Source: Pseudomonadota bacterium
GTDB taxonomy: Bacteria; Pseudomonadota; Gammaproteobacteria; Xanthomonadales; Xanthomonadaceae
NCBI GenBank assembly: GCA_023390905.1
Contig: JAEWBY010000090.1
Span: 30,704-94,703, forward strand
Length of the DNA stretch: 64,000 nucleotides
Direction of reading: 5' to 3'
Positions within the stretch are counted from its first letter, which is position 1. Each line of letters begins with the position of its first letter. This document shows positions 43,951-53,415 of this stretch, in pieces. The translations under genes were made by a program, and so were the position numbers. Below the pieces are notes generated by a model, which was given only the letters and a program-made list of their open reading frames with translations, was not told the DNA's origin and made no database searches.

Positions 43951-44616
43951 TCAGCTTTCGGCGGCGATCTCGTCTTCGATCAACGGCAACGACGACAGCG
44001 GGATGCCGTGCGCCTCGCAGGCCATGCGTACCGGCGCGAAGCTGCGCCGATGATGCGGGCACGGACCATGCCGCTTGAGCGCCGACAGATGTTCCGGCGT
44101 GGAATATCCCTTGTGGCTGGCGAAGCCGTATTCGGGGAAGTGATCGTGCAGGGCCACCATCGCGCGATCGCGCGCGACCTTGGCAAGAATCGATGCGGCC
44201 ATGATCGCGCGATCGAGTCGATCCCCGCCGACCAGTGCTTCGGCGGCGCACGGCATGCGCGGCGGAATGCGGTTGCCGTCGATGCGCGCCAGTTCGGCGG
44301 CCGGCGCCAGTGCGGTCACGGCGCGGCGCATCCCTTCCATCGTTGCGTGGTAGATGTTGAGGCGATCGATTTCCAGATGATCGATGAACTCGATGTGCCA
44401 GGCGAGCGCACGCTCGATGATGCGCGGATACAGCTTCTCGCGTTCGGCTTCGGTCAGTTGCTTGGAATCGTTGAGCCCGCGGATCTTCTTCTGCGATGGA
44501 TCCAGGATCACCGCGGCGACCGCGACAGGACCGGCCAGTGGCCCGCGGCCAGCCTCGTCCACGCCGGCGATCAGGCGAAACACGGGCGGCGGGAAGAGCG
44601 ATGCGGCGGGCTGCAT
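43951..44616 (-). CDS. rnhB: Ribonuclease HII
   Basis: 221 residues. The RNase HII active site is complete: 'GVDEAGRGPLAGPV' (Asp, Glu), 'RIDGNRIPP' and 'DRAIMAASILAKVARDR' (Asp). It removes RNA from RNA-DNA hybrids and single ribonucleotides in DNA. lpxB-rnhB-dnaE is conserved; here an unknown gene lies between rnhB and dnaE. It begins 64 bases after the lpxB stop. Confidence 0.97.
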   Translation of the reverse strand: MQPAASLFPPPVFRLIAGVDEAGRGPLAGPVAVAAVILDPSQKKIRGLNDSKQLTEAEREKLYPRIIERALAWHIEFIDHLEIDRLNIYHATMEGMRRAVTALAPAAELARIDGNRIPPRMPCAAEALVGGDRLDRAIMAASILAKVARDRAMVALHDHFPEYGFASHKGYSTPEHLSALKRHGPCPHHRRSFAPVRMACEAHGIPLSSLPLIEDEIAAES

Positions 44617-44680
44617 GGCGGAATTCTAGCGCGGTGCGGGGAGCGGATCGGGCGCGATGGTCGAAACTGCGGCGCGGCGC

Positions 44681-45892
44681 TCAGCGCGACTCCGTGGCCG
44701 CAATCAGTTCGGCGATCGCATCGGCGGCGCGCGCCGAGGCATCCTGCCGCAACTGCGCGTGCAGGTGCTCGTACTTCGGCTGCAACGCCGCGACCGCTTC
44801 GGGCGAGCGGAACCAGTGCAGCACGGCGCGGGCGAGATTGCCGGGCGTGCAATCGTCCTGCATCAATTCCGGCGCCAGATCCTCGCCGGCGAGCACGTTG
44901 GGCAGGGCGTAGCGATCGACTTTCAGCAGACCGAGTGTCCTGACGATGCGATAGGTCATCGGCGCGACCTTGTAACCGACGACCATCGGCCGCTTGGCGA
45001 GCATGGTTTCCAGCGCGGCGGTGCCGGAGGCCAGCAACACCACATCGGCCGCGTACAGCGCTGTGCGCGCCTGTCCATCGAGCAGGCGCAGGCCGGGCAA
45101 CGGCATGCCGGATTCGGCAAGCAGTGCTTCGAGTGCACTGCGGCAGGCAGCGTTCGCGGCGGGCACTACGATCCGCAGTTGCGGGATTTCCGCCGCGATC
45201 TGCCGGGCCGCCTGCAGGAAGGCCGGTGCCAGGCGCTGGATTTCGCCGAGCCGGCTGCCCGGCAGCAGGGCCAGCACGGGTGCATCCTGCGCCAGCGACA
45301 GCGCCGTGCGCGCCGCCGTGCGATCCGGATGCAGGGGCATTTCATCGGCCATCGGATGGCCCACGAACCGTGCATCCACACCATGGCGTGCGTAGATCGC
45401 CGGCTCCATCGGAAACAGGCACAGCACGCGATCGGCGCTGAGCCCGATTTTCTGCGCGCGTTTTTCGCGCCATGCCCATACCGACGGACTGACGTAATGG
45501 ACCGTGCGCACGCCGCGCTGCTTGAGCCAGCGCTCGACCCCGAGATTGAAATCGGGCGCATCGATGCCGACGAATACATCCGGCTTCCATGCGAGCACGC
45601 GCTCGCGGAACGCGCGGCGCAGTTTCAGCAGGCGTGGCAGGTGGCGCAGGACTTCGGACAGGCCCATCACCGCCAGTTCGCCGGCATCGAACCAGGTGTC
45701 GCAACCGGCCGCGCGCATGCCATCGCCGCCGATGCCGGCGAATTCGGCATCGGGAAAACGCGCGCGCAGCGCTGCGATGAGGCCCGCGCCGAGACCGTCG
45801 CCGGAGGCTTCGCCCGCAACCAGCGCGATGCGCGGTGCACGCGTCGCTGCAAGCCCGTGCGTGGGGTCCTGCATCGTGGCTCCGGCGTTCAT
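44681..45892 (-). CDS. lpxB: Lipid-A-disaccharide synthase
   Basis: 403 residues, GT19 family. Marks: 'RIALVAGEASGDGLGAGLI', 'GIGGDGMRAAGCDTWFD', 'FVGIDAPDFNLGVERWLKQRGV' (quoted in part), 'YVSPSVWAWREKRAQKI' and 'LASGTAALETMLAKRPMVVGYK'. It joins 2,3-diacylglucosamine-1-P with the UDP form to build the lipid A disaccharide. The ATG at 45892 overlaps the lpxA stop by four bases; an in-frame ATG six codons later (MQDPTHG) is an alternative. It is the last gene of the coupled lpx run. Confidence 0.97.
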   Translation of the reverse strand: MNAGATMQDPTHGLAATRAPRIALVAGEASGDGLGAGLIAALRARFPDAEFAGIGGDGMRAAGCDTWFDAGELAVMGLSEVLRHLPRLLKLRRAFRERVLAWKPDVFVGIDAPDFNLGVERWLKQRGVRTVHYVSPSVWAWREKRAQKIGLSADRVLCLFPMEPAIYARHGVDARFVGHPMADEMPLHPDRTAARTALSLAQDAPVLALLPGSRLGEIQRLAPAFLQAARQIAAEIPQLRIVVPAANAACRSALEALLAESGMPLPGLRLLDGQARTALYAADVVLLASGTAALETMLAKRPMVVGYKVAPMTYRIVRTLGLLKVDRYALPNVLAGEDLAPELMQDDCTPGNLARAVLHWFRSPEAVAALQPKYEHLHAQLRQDASARAADAIAELIAATESR

Positions 45893-46671
45893 CGCAACAG
45901 CGGACGTTCGCCGTGTTCGATGAAGTCGAGCAGGGCGCGCACGTCCTCGCTCGCGGTGGCCTGTTCTGCAAGTTGCTGCTTGGCTTCGGCCAGCGGCAGC
46001 CCGGCGACGTAGAGCGTGCGGTAGGCGCGCTTGATCGCGGCGATGCGCTCGCTGTCGAAACCGCGACGCTTGAGGCCCTCGCTGTTGATGCCGCGCGGAC
46101 GTCCGAGCGCTTCGCTGCCGACCATCGTGAACGGCGGGACATCGCCATTGACCAGCGCGCCCATGCCGATGAACGCATGCGCGCCGATGCGGCAGAACTG
46201 GTGGGCGCCGGAAAAGCCGCTCATGATCACCCAGTCGCCGACGGTGACGTGACCGGCCAGCGTGGAGTTGTTGGAGAACACGCAGTGATTACCGACCACG
46301 CAATCGTGCGCGACGTGCGTATAGGCCAGCAGCAGGTTGTCATCGCCGATGCGCGTGACGCTGGTGCCGGTTCCGGTGCCGCGGTTGATGGTGACGAATT
46401 CGCGGATGGTGTTGCGATCGCCGATGATCAGTTCCGTGCGTTCGCCGGCGAACTTCTTGTCCTGCGGATCGCCACCGGCGGCGACATGGCCGACCAGATG
46501 GTTCTCGCGTCCGATGCGGGTCGGACCGGTCACGCTGCAATGCGGGCCGATGATGGTGCCGTCGCCGATCTCCACGTCCGCGCCGATCACGCTGAACGGA
46601 CCGACGCGCACGTTTTCGCCCAGTTTCGCGGACGGATCGATGACGGCGCTGGCGTGGATCAACGCGCTCAT
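45889..46671 (-). CDS. lpxA: UDP-N-acetylglucosamine acyltransferase
   Basis: 260 residues from the ATG at 46671 (MSALIHASAVIDPSAKLGENV); the longer frame re-reads fabZ. It is a left-handed beta helix with hexapeptide repeats, 'VAHDCVVGNHCVFSNN' containing the catalytic His, and 'AHQFCRIGAHAFIGMG'. It attaches the first acyl chain of lipid A. Both ends overlap neighbours by four bases (fabZ upstream, lpxB downstream), indicating translational coupling. Confidence 0.97.
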   Translation of the reverse strand: MSALIHASAVIDPSAKLGENVRVGPFSVIGADVEIGDGTIIGPHCSVTGPTRIGRENHLVGHVAAGGDPQDKKFAGERTELIIGDRNTIREFVTINRGTGTGTSVTRIGDDNLLLAYTHVAHDCVVGNHCVFSNNSTLAGHVTVGDWVIMSGFSGAHQFCRIGAHAFIGMGALVNGDVPPFTMVGSEALGRPRGINSEGLKRRGFDSERIAAIKRAYRTLYVAGLPLAEAKQQLAEQATASEDVRALLDFIEHGERPLLR

Positions 46672-47126
46672 GTGGTGGTTTCCGCGCACAGCACTTCGGC
46701 GCAGGCCACTTCGTTGCCCGCCACCTTCGCCACGCAGTTGTACAGCGTCATGTTGCGGATGACGCGCTTGATGTCCACGTGCAGTTCCAGCACGTCGCCG
46801 GGCACGACCATGCGCGAGAAGCGCACGTTGTCGACCTTGACCAGATAGAACAGCCGATCGCCGCCGCACAGTCCGCGGGAAATCTGCGTCAGTACACCGC
46901 CGGCCTGCGCCATCGCCTCGATGACGAGCACGCCCGGCATCACCGGATGTCCCGGGAAGTGGCCCTGGAAGAACGGCTCGTTGATGGTGACGTTCTTGAT
47001 GCCGACGATGCGCTTGTGCGCCTCGAACTCCACCACGCGATCGACCAGCAGGAAGGGATAGCGATGGGGCAGCACCTTCTGGATGGCGAGCACGTCGATG
47101 GGAAGCTTCACTTCGGATTCGGTCAT
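46668..47126 (-). CDS. fabZ: 3-hydroxyacyl-ACP dehydratase
   Basis: 152 residues from the ATG at 47126 (MTESEVKLPIDVLAIQKVL). The hot-dog active site is intact: 'LPHRYPFLLVDRVVE' and 'QGHFPGHPVMPGVLVIEAMAQ' (quoted in part; catalytic His and Glu). It dehydrates 3-hydroxyacyl-ACP and so competes with LpxA/LpxD for the same substrates, which explains its place in the lpx operon. It overlaps lpxD upstream and lpxA downstream, each by four bases. Confidence 0.97.
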   Translation of the reverse strand: MTESEVKLPIDVLAIQKVLPHRYPFLLVDRVVEFEAHKRIVGIKNVTINEPFFQGHFPGHPVMPGVLVIEAMAQAGGVLTQISRGLCGGDRLFYLVKVDNVRFSRMVVPGDVLELHVDIKRVIRNMTLYNCVAKVAGNEVACAEVLCAETTT

Positions 47127-48145
47127 GTGGATTCCTTGTCCGCGGCGAGCACACGGCGTGCAAGCGCGTCCAGTTGCTTGAAACGGGCGGCGTTCTTGCG
47201 CCAGGTCCGGTTGTCGGTGAGCGGAGTGCCGGAGGAATACTCGCCCGGCTCGTGAATGGAACTGGTGACCAGCGACATCGCCGTGATCACCACCTTGTCG
47301 CAGATTTCCAGATGCCCGAGCACGCCGGCCGCGCCGCCGATCAGGCAATAGCGGCCGATTCTGGCGCTGCCGGCCACCGCGCTGCATCCGGCCATCGCGG
47401 TATGCGCGCCGATGCGCACGTTGTGGCCAATCTGGATCTGGTTGTCCAGGCGCACGTCCTCTTCGAGCACGGTGTCGTCCAAGGCGCCGCGATCGATCGT
47501 CGTGTTCGCGCCGATCTCGCAGTCATCGCCGATCACCACGCCGCCGAGCTGCGGCACCTTGATCCAGTGCCCGGCATCCATCGCCAGGCCGAAACCATCG
47601 GCGCCGAGCACGGCGCCGGGATGCACGAGCACGCGCCTTCCCAGCTGCACGCGCGTGACCAGCGTGACGCGTGCGATCAGTTCCGTGCCATCACCGACCA
47701 CGCAGTCATCGCCGATCACGCAGTGCGGACCGATGAGGCAGCCTTCGCCGATGACGCTGTTGGCCCCGATGCTGACGAATGGACCGATGTGGGCCGAGGC
47801 GGCCACGCGCGCGCTCGCATCGATCACCGCGCTCGGGTGGATGCCGGCCGGCCGCACGGCCTTGTGTTCGAACAGTGCGGCGAGCTTGGCGAAAGCGGTG
47901 TAGGGATCGCGCGCGATCAGTGCGGCTCCGGGCGCGCTGTCGGCATCTTCCTCACGCAGCACGACGATGCCGGCGGTCGAGTCCGCCAGTTGAGAGCGGT
48001 AGCGGGAATTGGCGAGGAAGGCGAGCTGCCCGGCCTCCGCGCGCGCCAGGGTCGCCACGCCGTGCACGCGCGTCTGGCCGTCGCCGCGCAGGCCCAGCGA
48101 AAAACGCTCGGCCAGTTCGGCGGCTGTGAATGAAATGCCTGTCAT
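47123..48145 (-). CDS. lpxD: UDP-3-O-acylglucosamine N-acyltransferase
   Basis: 340 residues. N-terminal uridine-binding domain ('LAERFSLGLRGDGQTRVHGVATLARAEAGQLAFL', quoted in part) followed by a left-handed beta helix with 'GIHPSAVIDASARVAASAHIGP' (quoted in part) and 'QIGHNVRIGAHTAMAGCSAVAGS' (quoted in part), where the catalytic His lies. It adds the second acyl chain of lipid A. It starts 105 bases after the bamA stop with no skp/ompH gene between them. Confidence 0.97.
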   Translation of the reverse strand: MTGISFTAAELAERFSLGLRGDGQTRVHGVATLARAEAGQLAFLANSRYRSQLADSTAGIVVLREEDADSAPGAALIARDPYTAFAKLAALFEHKAVRPAGIHPSAVIDASARVAASAHIGPFVSIGANSVIGEGCLIGPHCVIGDDCVVGDGTELIARVTLVTRVQLGRRVLVHPGAVLGADGFGLAMDAGHWIKVPQLGGVVIGDDCEIGANTTIDRGALDDTVLEEDVRLDNQIQIGHNVRIGAHTAMAGCSAVAGSARIGRYCLIGGAAGVLGHLEICDKVVITAMSLVTSSIHEPGEYSSGTPLTDNRTWRKNAARFKQLDALARRVLAADKEST

Positions 48146-48206
48146 GGCGCAATTGTAGCGCCTGGGCCGCGAATCACGCCGGAGCGGGTCGCGGCCAGAC
48201 GCGGGA

Positions 48207-48234
48207 CTGCACCATACGGGTGACGATGGTGCAG
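48207..48234 (-). repeat. Hairpin between bamA and lpxD
   Basis: A perfect 9-bp stem CTGCACCAT/ATGGTGCAG (48207-48215 with 48226-48234) with a 10-base loop, 16 bases after the bamA stop. No U tract follows, so it is more likely an RNA stability, processing or attenuation element than a full terminator. Confidence 0.5.
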
Positions 48235-48250
48235 CCGCCGCCTGCGGTGA

Positions 48251-50734
48251 TCAGAAGCCGCCGCCGAAGGTGAACTGCAGACGCTCGATCTCGTCGCCGT
48301 CCTTCTTCTTGATCGGCAACGCATAGCTGATCGAAATCGGACCCACCGGCGCACGCCACAGCAAGGCCACGCCCGCCGAGGCACGCAGTTCGCCCGCATC
48401 GAAATTGTCGGCGCCGTCGAACACGTTGCCGAAGTCGAAGAAGGCGGAGATGCGTGCGGCGTTCGTGTCGAACAGGCGCGGGAAATACAGTTCCAGCGAG
48501 CCGACGGTCTTGAGCGAACCGCCCAGCGGCTGGCCGCGCCAGTAATAGTTGGTTGCCGGCGAGCGCGGACCCAGCGTGTTGTCGCTGAAGCCGCGTACCG
48601 AGCGCACGCCGCCCGCGTAGAAGTTCTCGAAGAACGGCAGGCCGGTGGCGGTGATCGTGCGGGTCAGCGTCGAACCCGCCGCGCAGGGTCCCGTGCTCTC
48701 GTACGTGCTGCCGGCCGGCGGCTGGCCCGGGATCTGCGGCTGCTCGGGCAGCATCTGGCAGATATAGCGCGTGGTGTCGCTGCCCCAGCTGTCGCCGTAA
48801 CCGATGTCGGCGCGGGTGTTCAGTACAAGCCACGGCGTCAGCGGCCAGTACTTGGAGAACTCGTAGTTGAGCTTGTAGTACTCGACCGTCGAACCGGGCA
48901 GGGTGATCTCGGCCGACACGCGCTGGTACATGCCGGCGGTGGGCATGAAGTAGTCGTTGCGGGTGTCGCGCGCCCAGCCCAGCTCCGTGCGCCAGGCATG
49001 GAACGTGCGCTGGCCGACGGCATTGATGTAATCGATGATCGAGGCCGGCGTCGAACCCGGATAGGTCAGGATTTCGTTGCGATCGATGCCGAACAGCAGC
49101 GACACCGTATCGCTCTCGGTGATCGGAAGGCCCAGCACCGTCTGCGCGGCCGCGCTGGTGGTCGAGTAGGACGCAACGTTGAAGTCGGAGTAGTCGTACT
49201 CGCGCCACCACAGGTTGTAGCCGAGCGACATGCCTTCATCGGTGAAGAAGGGATTGAGGAAGGAGAACGAATAGCGTTGCAGGTAGTCGCTGCGCTGCGC
49301 TTCCACCGACACGCGGTTGCCGCTGCCGAGGAAGTTGTTCTGCGACAACTGGATCGAGGTGGTCATGCCCGACAGCTGCGAATAGCCCAGGCCGAACACG
49401 AAGCTGCCCGAGGTGGTTTCCTTGACCGTGTAGACCACGTCCACCTGATCGTTGGTGCCGGGCACGGCGGGCGTTTCCACTTCCACCGTCTCGAAATAGC
49501 CCAGGCGCTGCAGGCGGATCTTGGAGCGATCGATCGCGGCCTGCGAATACCACGCGCCCTCGAACTGGCGCATTTCGCGGCGCATGACCTCGTCGGAGGT
49601 GCGCGCGTTGCCCTTGAACACGATGCGGCGCACGTTCACGCGCGGACCGGGCACGACCTGGAAGTTGATCGACACGGTGCGCTTGTCGCGATCCACGCTC
49701 GGAATCGGATTGACCTGCGCGAACGCGTAGCCGATGTTGCCCAGCGTGGCGGTGATGCCGTCGGCGGTGATCTCCAGCAGGCGGCGCGAGAAAATCTGGC
49801 CGGGCTTGACGATCACCATGCGCTCGACGTCCTGCTGCGGCAACACGGTGTCGCCGCTGACCTTCACGTCGGCGATCTTGTACTGCTCGCCCTCGGTGAT
49901 GCCCGCGGTGATGAACATGTCGCGCTTGTCGGGGCTGATCGAAACCTGGGTCGAATCCAGGTTGAAATCGACGTAGCCGCGGTCGAGATACCAGGAATTG
50001 AGCTTCTCCATGTCGCCGGAGAGCTTTTCCTTGGAGTACTGATCATCGCGGCGGTACCACGACAGCCAGTTGTGCTCGCGCGATTCCCAGCCCTTGAGGA
50101 TGTCCTCGTTCTGGAACTTCTCGGTGCCGACTAGGTTGACGTGGCGGATCTTGGCGGCCTTGCCTTCCTTGATCGCGATGGTGACGTCGACGCGGTTGCG
50201 ATCCAGCGGGCTGACCGTCGGGGTGATCTCGACGTTGTACTTGCCGCGGTTGTTGTACTGCTTCACCAGTTCCTGGGTCACGCGATCCAGGCTGAGGCGG
50301 TCGAAGGTGTCGCCCTCGGCCAGGCCGATGTCCTTCAGGCCCTGCATCAGCTGCTCGGTCTTGATGTCCTTGTTGCCGGTCACCGTGAGCTTGTTGATGG
50401 CCGGGCGCTCGACCACCGTGACCACGAGGATGTCGCCCTGGCGGTCCAGGCGCACGTCCTGGAAGAAACCGGTCTTGTAGAGCGCGCGGATGGCATCGCC
50501 CACGCCGGTGGAGGTCACGGTGTCACCGCGCTCGATCGGCAGGTAGGTCAGCACGGTGCCGGCCGAAATGCGCTGCAGTCCGTCGATGCGGATGTCGCTG
50601 GCGACGAAGCTGCCCTGCTCGAACGAGGGCGCGGCTGCGCCTCCGACGTCGGTCGTCTGCGCCCAGGCGGGAGCGGCAAGGGCCGAAGCCAGGGCCAGGG
50701 CAAGCAGGCGGCGGGTGGGCTGTCGCGTCATCAT
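48251..50734 (-). CDS. bamA: Outer membrane protein assembly factor BamA
   Basis: 827 residues from the first of two adjacent ATG codons at 50734. Signal peptide ending 'ALAAPAWAQ', then five POTRA repeats (to about 430; for example 'FVASDIRIDGLQRISAGTVL') and a C-terminal 16-strand barrel with the loop-6 VRGF motif ('GVRSVRGFSDNTLGPRSP') and a terminal Phe. It folds and inserts outer-membrane proteins. It sits after rseP (109 bases), which shares control with envelope stress in many relatives. Confidence 0.98.
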   Translation of the reverse strand: MMTRQPTRRLLALALASALAAPAWAQTTDVGGAAAPSFEQGSFVASDIRIDGLQRISAGTVLTYLPIERGDTVTSTGVGDAIRALYKTGFFQDVRLDRQGDILVVTVVERPAINKLTVTGNKDIKTEQLMQGLKDIGLAEGDTFDRLSLDRVTQELVKQYNNRGKYNVEITPTVSPLDRNRVDVTIAIKEGKAAKIRHVNLVGTEKFQNEDILKGWESREHNWLSWYRRDDQYSKEKLSGDMEKLNSWYLDRGYVDFNLDSTQVSISPDKRDMFITAGITEGEQYKIADVKVSGDTVLPQQDVERMVIVKPGQIFSRRLLEITADGITATLGNIGYAFAQVNPIPSVDRDKRTVSINFQVVPGPRVNVRRIVFKGNARTSDEVMRREMRQFEGAWYSQAAIDRSKIRLQRLGYFETVEVETPAVPGTNDQVDVVYTVKETTSGSFVFGLGYSQLSGMTTSIQLSQNNFLGSGNRVSVEAQRSDYLQRYSFSFLNPFFTDEGMSLGYNLWWREYDYSDFNVASYSTTSAAAQTVLGLPITESDTVSLLFGIDRNEILTYPGSTPASIIDYINAVGQRTFHAWRTELGWARDTRNDYFMPTAGMYQRVSAEITLPGSTVEYYKLNYEFSKYWPLTPWLVLNTRADIGYGDSWGSDTTRYICQMLPEQPQIPGQPPAGSTYESTGPCAAGSTLTRTITATGLPFFENFYAGGVRSVRGFSDNTLGPRSPATNYYWRGQPLGGSLKTVGSLELYFPRLFDTNAARISAFFDFGNVFDGADNFDAGELRASAGVALLWRAPVGPISISYALPIKKKDGDEIERLQFTFGGGF

Positions 50735-50843
50735 TACATCCGTTTGGGAGCGTGCCCGGGAGACGGCTGTCTGCCGGGAGGAATCGGGCGGGAGGCTGGC
50801 GGAGTTGGAGCGGACCGGCGAAAAAAAGTTCAAAAGCATCAAA

Positions 50844-52190
50844 TCACCGAAAAATATCGTTATAGAACGCCAGGCCCATCAGGCCCGCCAGCAGCGCCAG
50901 GCCGACGTACTGGCCGGCGATCATGCTTCGCTCGCTCAACGGACTGCCTTTGACCAACTCAATAAGGTAATACAGCAGGTGTCCGCCGTCCAAGACGGGG
51001 ATTGGCAGCAGGTTGAGAATCGCCAGGCTGAGCGAGATCAGCGCGAGGAAATACAGGAACCAGCCCACGCCGCGCTTGGCGCTGTCGTTGGCCACGCGGG
51101 CAATGGTGATGGGGCCGGAAACCGCCTTGGCCGACGCCTGGCCGGTCAACATGCGGCGCATCATGCCGAGCGAATCCGACGCCATTTGTCCTGTTTCGCG
51201 CAACGCCGCCGGGATCGCGGCGACCGGGCCAAGCCGCTGGACGGCGTCGAACTCGGCCTGCGGCCGGGTGGCGAGGGGTTCGATGCCAAGCATCCAGAGG
51301 CTTGCACCGCCCACGTTCTGCCGGCGCGGCTGCATTTCGAAGGCGTGCCGCTCGCCGTTGCGGTCCACTTCCACCATCGCCACGCCGCCGCGCTCGCCCA
51401 ACTGCCGGACCAGCGGCCCGATGTCGTTGAAGAAGCGCACCGGCTGGCCGTCGATCGCGGTGATGTGATCGCCCGGTTCCAGCACGCCCTGGGCGACGCT
51501 GCCCTCGGCGACCTTGCCCACGGTCGGCGGCACCATCAGATGCATCCAGCTCACGCCGATGGCACGGCCCACGTCTTCCTGGTCGAAGCCGGCCGGAAGC
51601 TGCGAAAGCGCCAGTTTGCGGTGAATGTCACGGCCATCCGCATCGACGCCGTCGACCCGCACGTCACGGCCGTCGATGGCCGCGATCATCAGCGTCTGCA
51701 TGGCCTCCATCCAGGTGCGGATCGGCCGGCCATCGATCGCCTCGATGCGATCGCCGCTCTCCAGTCCGGCCTGCTGCGCCAGACCCTGCACCTGCCCCAG
51801 CGTGGCGGAGTGATCCGGGCGGCCAATGACGAACATCGCCCACAACAGCACCACGCACAGCAGCAGGTTGGCGATGGGGCCGGCGGCCACCACGGCGATG
51901 CGCTGCAGGACCGGCTTGCGGTTGAACGCGTGCGGGCGATCGGCCGGCGCGACTTCGCCTTCGGCTTCGTCCAGCATCTTGACGTAGCCGCCCAGCGGGA
52001 TGGGCGCGATGGCGAACTCGGTGCCATGGCGATCCCGGCGTGACCACAGCGGCTTGCCGAACCCGACCGAGAACCGCAGCACCTTGACGCCGCAGCGGCG
52101 CGCGACCCAGAAATGGCCGAATTCGTGGAATGTCACCAGGATGCCGAGGGCGACAATCAGCCAGAGAATCGAGCCGAGGACGTCGCTCAT
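50844..52190 (-). CDS. rseP: RIP zinc metalloprotease RseP
   Basis: 448 residues. The site-2-protease motif HExxH is at 22-26 (HEFGH) in the first membrane helix, and the second motif reads 'LPIPVLDGGHL' near residue 395. Two PDZ domains lie between ('DRIEAIDGRPIRTW', 'DHITAIDGQPVRFF'). It cuts RseA and signal-peptide remnants in the membrane to release the sigma-E response, which controls bamA and lpx genes in many relatives. It follows dxr by 30 bases. Confidence 0.97.
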   Translation of the reverse strand: MSDVLGSILWLIVALGILVTFHEFGHFWVARRCGVKVLRFSVGFGKPLWSRRDRHGTEFAIAPIPLGGYVKMLDEAEGEVAPADRPHAFNRKPVLQRIAVVAAGPIANLLLCVVLLWAMFVIGRPDHSATLGQVQGLAQQAGLESGDRIEAIDGRPIRTWMEAMQTLMIAAIDGRDVRVDGVDADGRDIHRKLALSQLPAGFDQEDVGRAIGVSWMHLMVPPTVGKVAEGSVAQGVLEPGDHITAIDGQPVRFFNDIGPLVRQLGERGGVAMVEVDRNGERHAFEMQPRRQNVGGASLWMLGIEPLATRPQAEFDAVQRLGPVAAIPAALRETGQMASDSLGMMRRMLTGQASAKAVSGPITIARVANDSAKRGVGWFLYFLALISLSLAILNLLPIPVLDGGHLLYYLIELVKGSPLSERSMIAGQYVGLALLAGLMGLAFYNDIFR

Positions 52191-52220
52191 CGGGTCCGCT
52201 CACGCATTGTCGGCTGGGGA

Positions 52221-53414
52221 TCAAACACGTGTGGCGTGTCCTGCGATGGCGGTTTCAGTGATCCGGCGTGCCCGAGCGTCTGCCGCCAGCAGGGTATCCA
52301 GCGAATCGGCCGGAACCACCGCCAGCGCGGCGAGAGCGTCCTCGACCAATGCGGGAATGGATAGGAAACTGATTTTGCCCTGAAGAAAGGCTGAAACTGC
52401 GACTTCGTTCGCGGCATTCAGCACGGCCGGCGCGGTGCCGCCGGCTTCCAGCGCTTCGCAGGCCAGGCGCAGGCAGGGAAAGGCCTCCAGATCCGGCGCC
52501 TCGAAATCGAGCCGTCCCTGCGCCAGCAGATCGAGCCCGCCGACGCCTGATTCGATGCGGTCCGGCCAGCCCAGCCCCACGGCCAGCGCGGTGCGCATGT
52601 CCGGCAGGCCCAGTTGCGCGAGGGTGGATCCGTCGATGAATTCGACCAGCGAGTGCACCAGACTCTGCGGATGCACCAGCACACCGAGCCGGGCGCAGGG
52701 CACGTCGAACAGATGATGGGCCTCGATCAGTTCCAGGCCCTTGTTCATCAGGGTCGCCGAATCCACCGAGATCTTCGGCCCCATAGACCACTTCGGGTGC
52801 GCGACCGCCTGTTGCGGGGTGACCTGCGCCAGTTCCGCGCGGCTGCGGCCGCGGAACGGACCGCCCGATGCGGTCAGCACGATGCGTCGCACCTCGTCCT
52901 TAGCCTGTCGTGAACGCAGGCACTGGAAGATCGCATTGTGTTCGCTGTCGATCGGGATGATTTCAGCGCCGGCGGCATCGGCTGCGCGGGTCATCAGTTC
53001 GCCGGCCAGTACCAGCGATTCCTTGTTGGCCAGCAGCAGCCGTTTGCCCGCCCGCGCCGCCGCCAGGGTGGAAGACAACCCGGCCGCGCCGACGATGGCC
53101 GCCACGACGGTGTCGCAGGCCTCGCTGGCGACCAGCGCATCGAGCGGGCCGTCTCCGGCATGGGCCTGGACCGAGGACAGCCCACGCTCGCGCAGGCCCT
53201 CGCTCAGCGCGGGCAGCAGGGCGTGGTTCGCGATGACTGCATGATCCGGACGGTGGCGCTGGCAGAGATCGAGCAGGGCACCGACCTGCGTGCCGGCCGC
53301 CAGCACGCTGGCGCGCAACGTGTCCGGATGGCGCGCGATGACGTCCAGCGCCGAAGTGCCGATCGAACCGGTTGCGCCGAGCACCGCCACCTGACGCGGT
53401 TTGCTGCCGTCCAT
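52221..53414 (-). CDS. dxr: 1-deoxy-D-xylulose-5-phosphate reductoisomerase
   Basis: 397 residues from the ATG at 53414 (MDGSKPRQVAVLGATGSIGTSALDVIARHP); the stop of cdsA lies one base upstream. NADPH site 'LGATGSIGTS', then 'LLLANKESLVLAG', 'IIPIDSEHNAIFQCL', 'LTASGGPFRG' and 'HPKWSMGPKISVDSATLMNKGLE' (quoted in part). It makes MEP in the non-mevalonate isoprenoid route, supplying ispA and uppS. The cdsA-dxr-rseP order is like Pseudomonas, unlike E. coli. Confidence 0.97.
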   Translation of the reverse strand: MDGSKPRQVAVLGATGSIGTSALDVIARHPDTLRASVLAAGTQVGALLDLCQRHRPDHAVIANHALLPALSEGLRERGLSSVQAHAGDGPLDALVASEACDTVVAAIVGAAGLSSTLAAARAGKRLLLANKESLVLAGELMTRAADAAGAEIIPIDSEHNAIFQCLRSRQAKDEVRRIVLTASGGPFRGRSRAELAQVTPQQAVAHPKWSMGPKISVDSATLMNKGLELIEAHHLFDVPCARLGVLVHPQSLVHSLVEFIDGSTLAQLGLPDMRTALAVGLGWPDRIESGVGGLDLLAQGRLDFEAPDLEAFPCLRLACEALEAGGTAPAVLNAANEVAVSAFLQGKISFLSIPALVEDALAALAVVPADSLDTLLAADARARRITETAIAGHATRV

Positions 53415-53415
53415 G

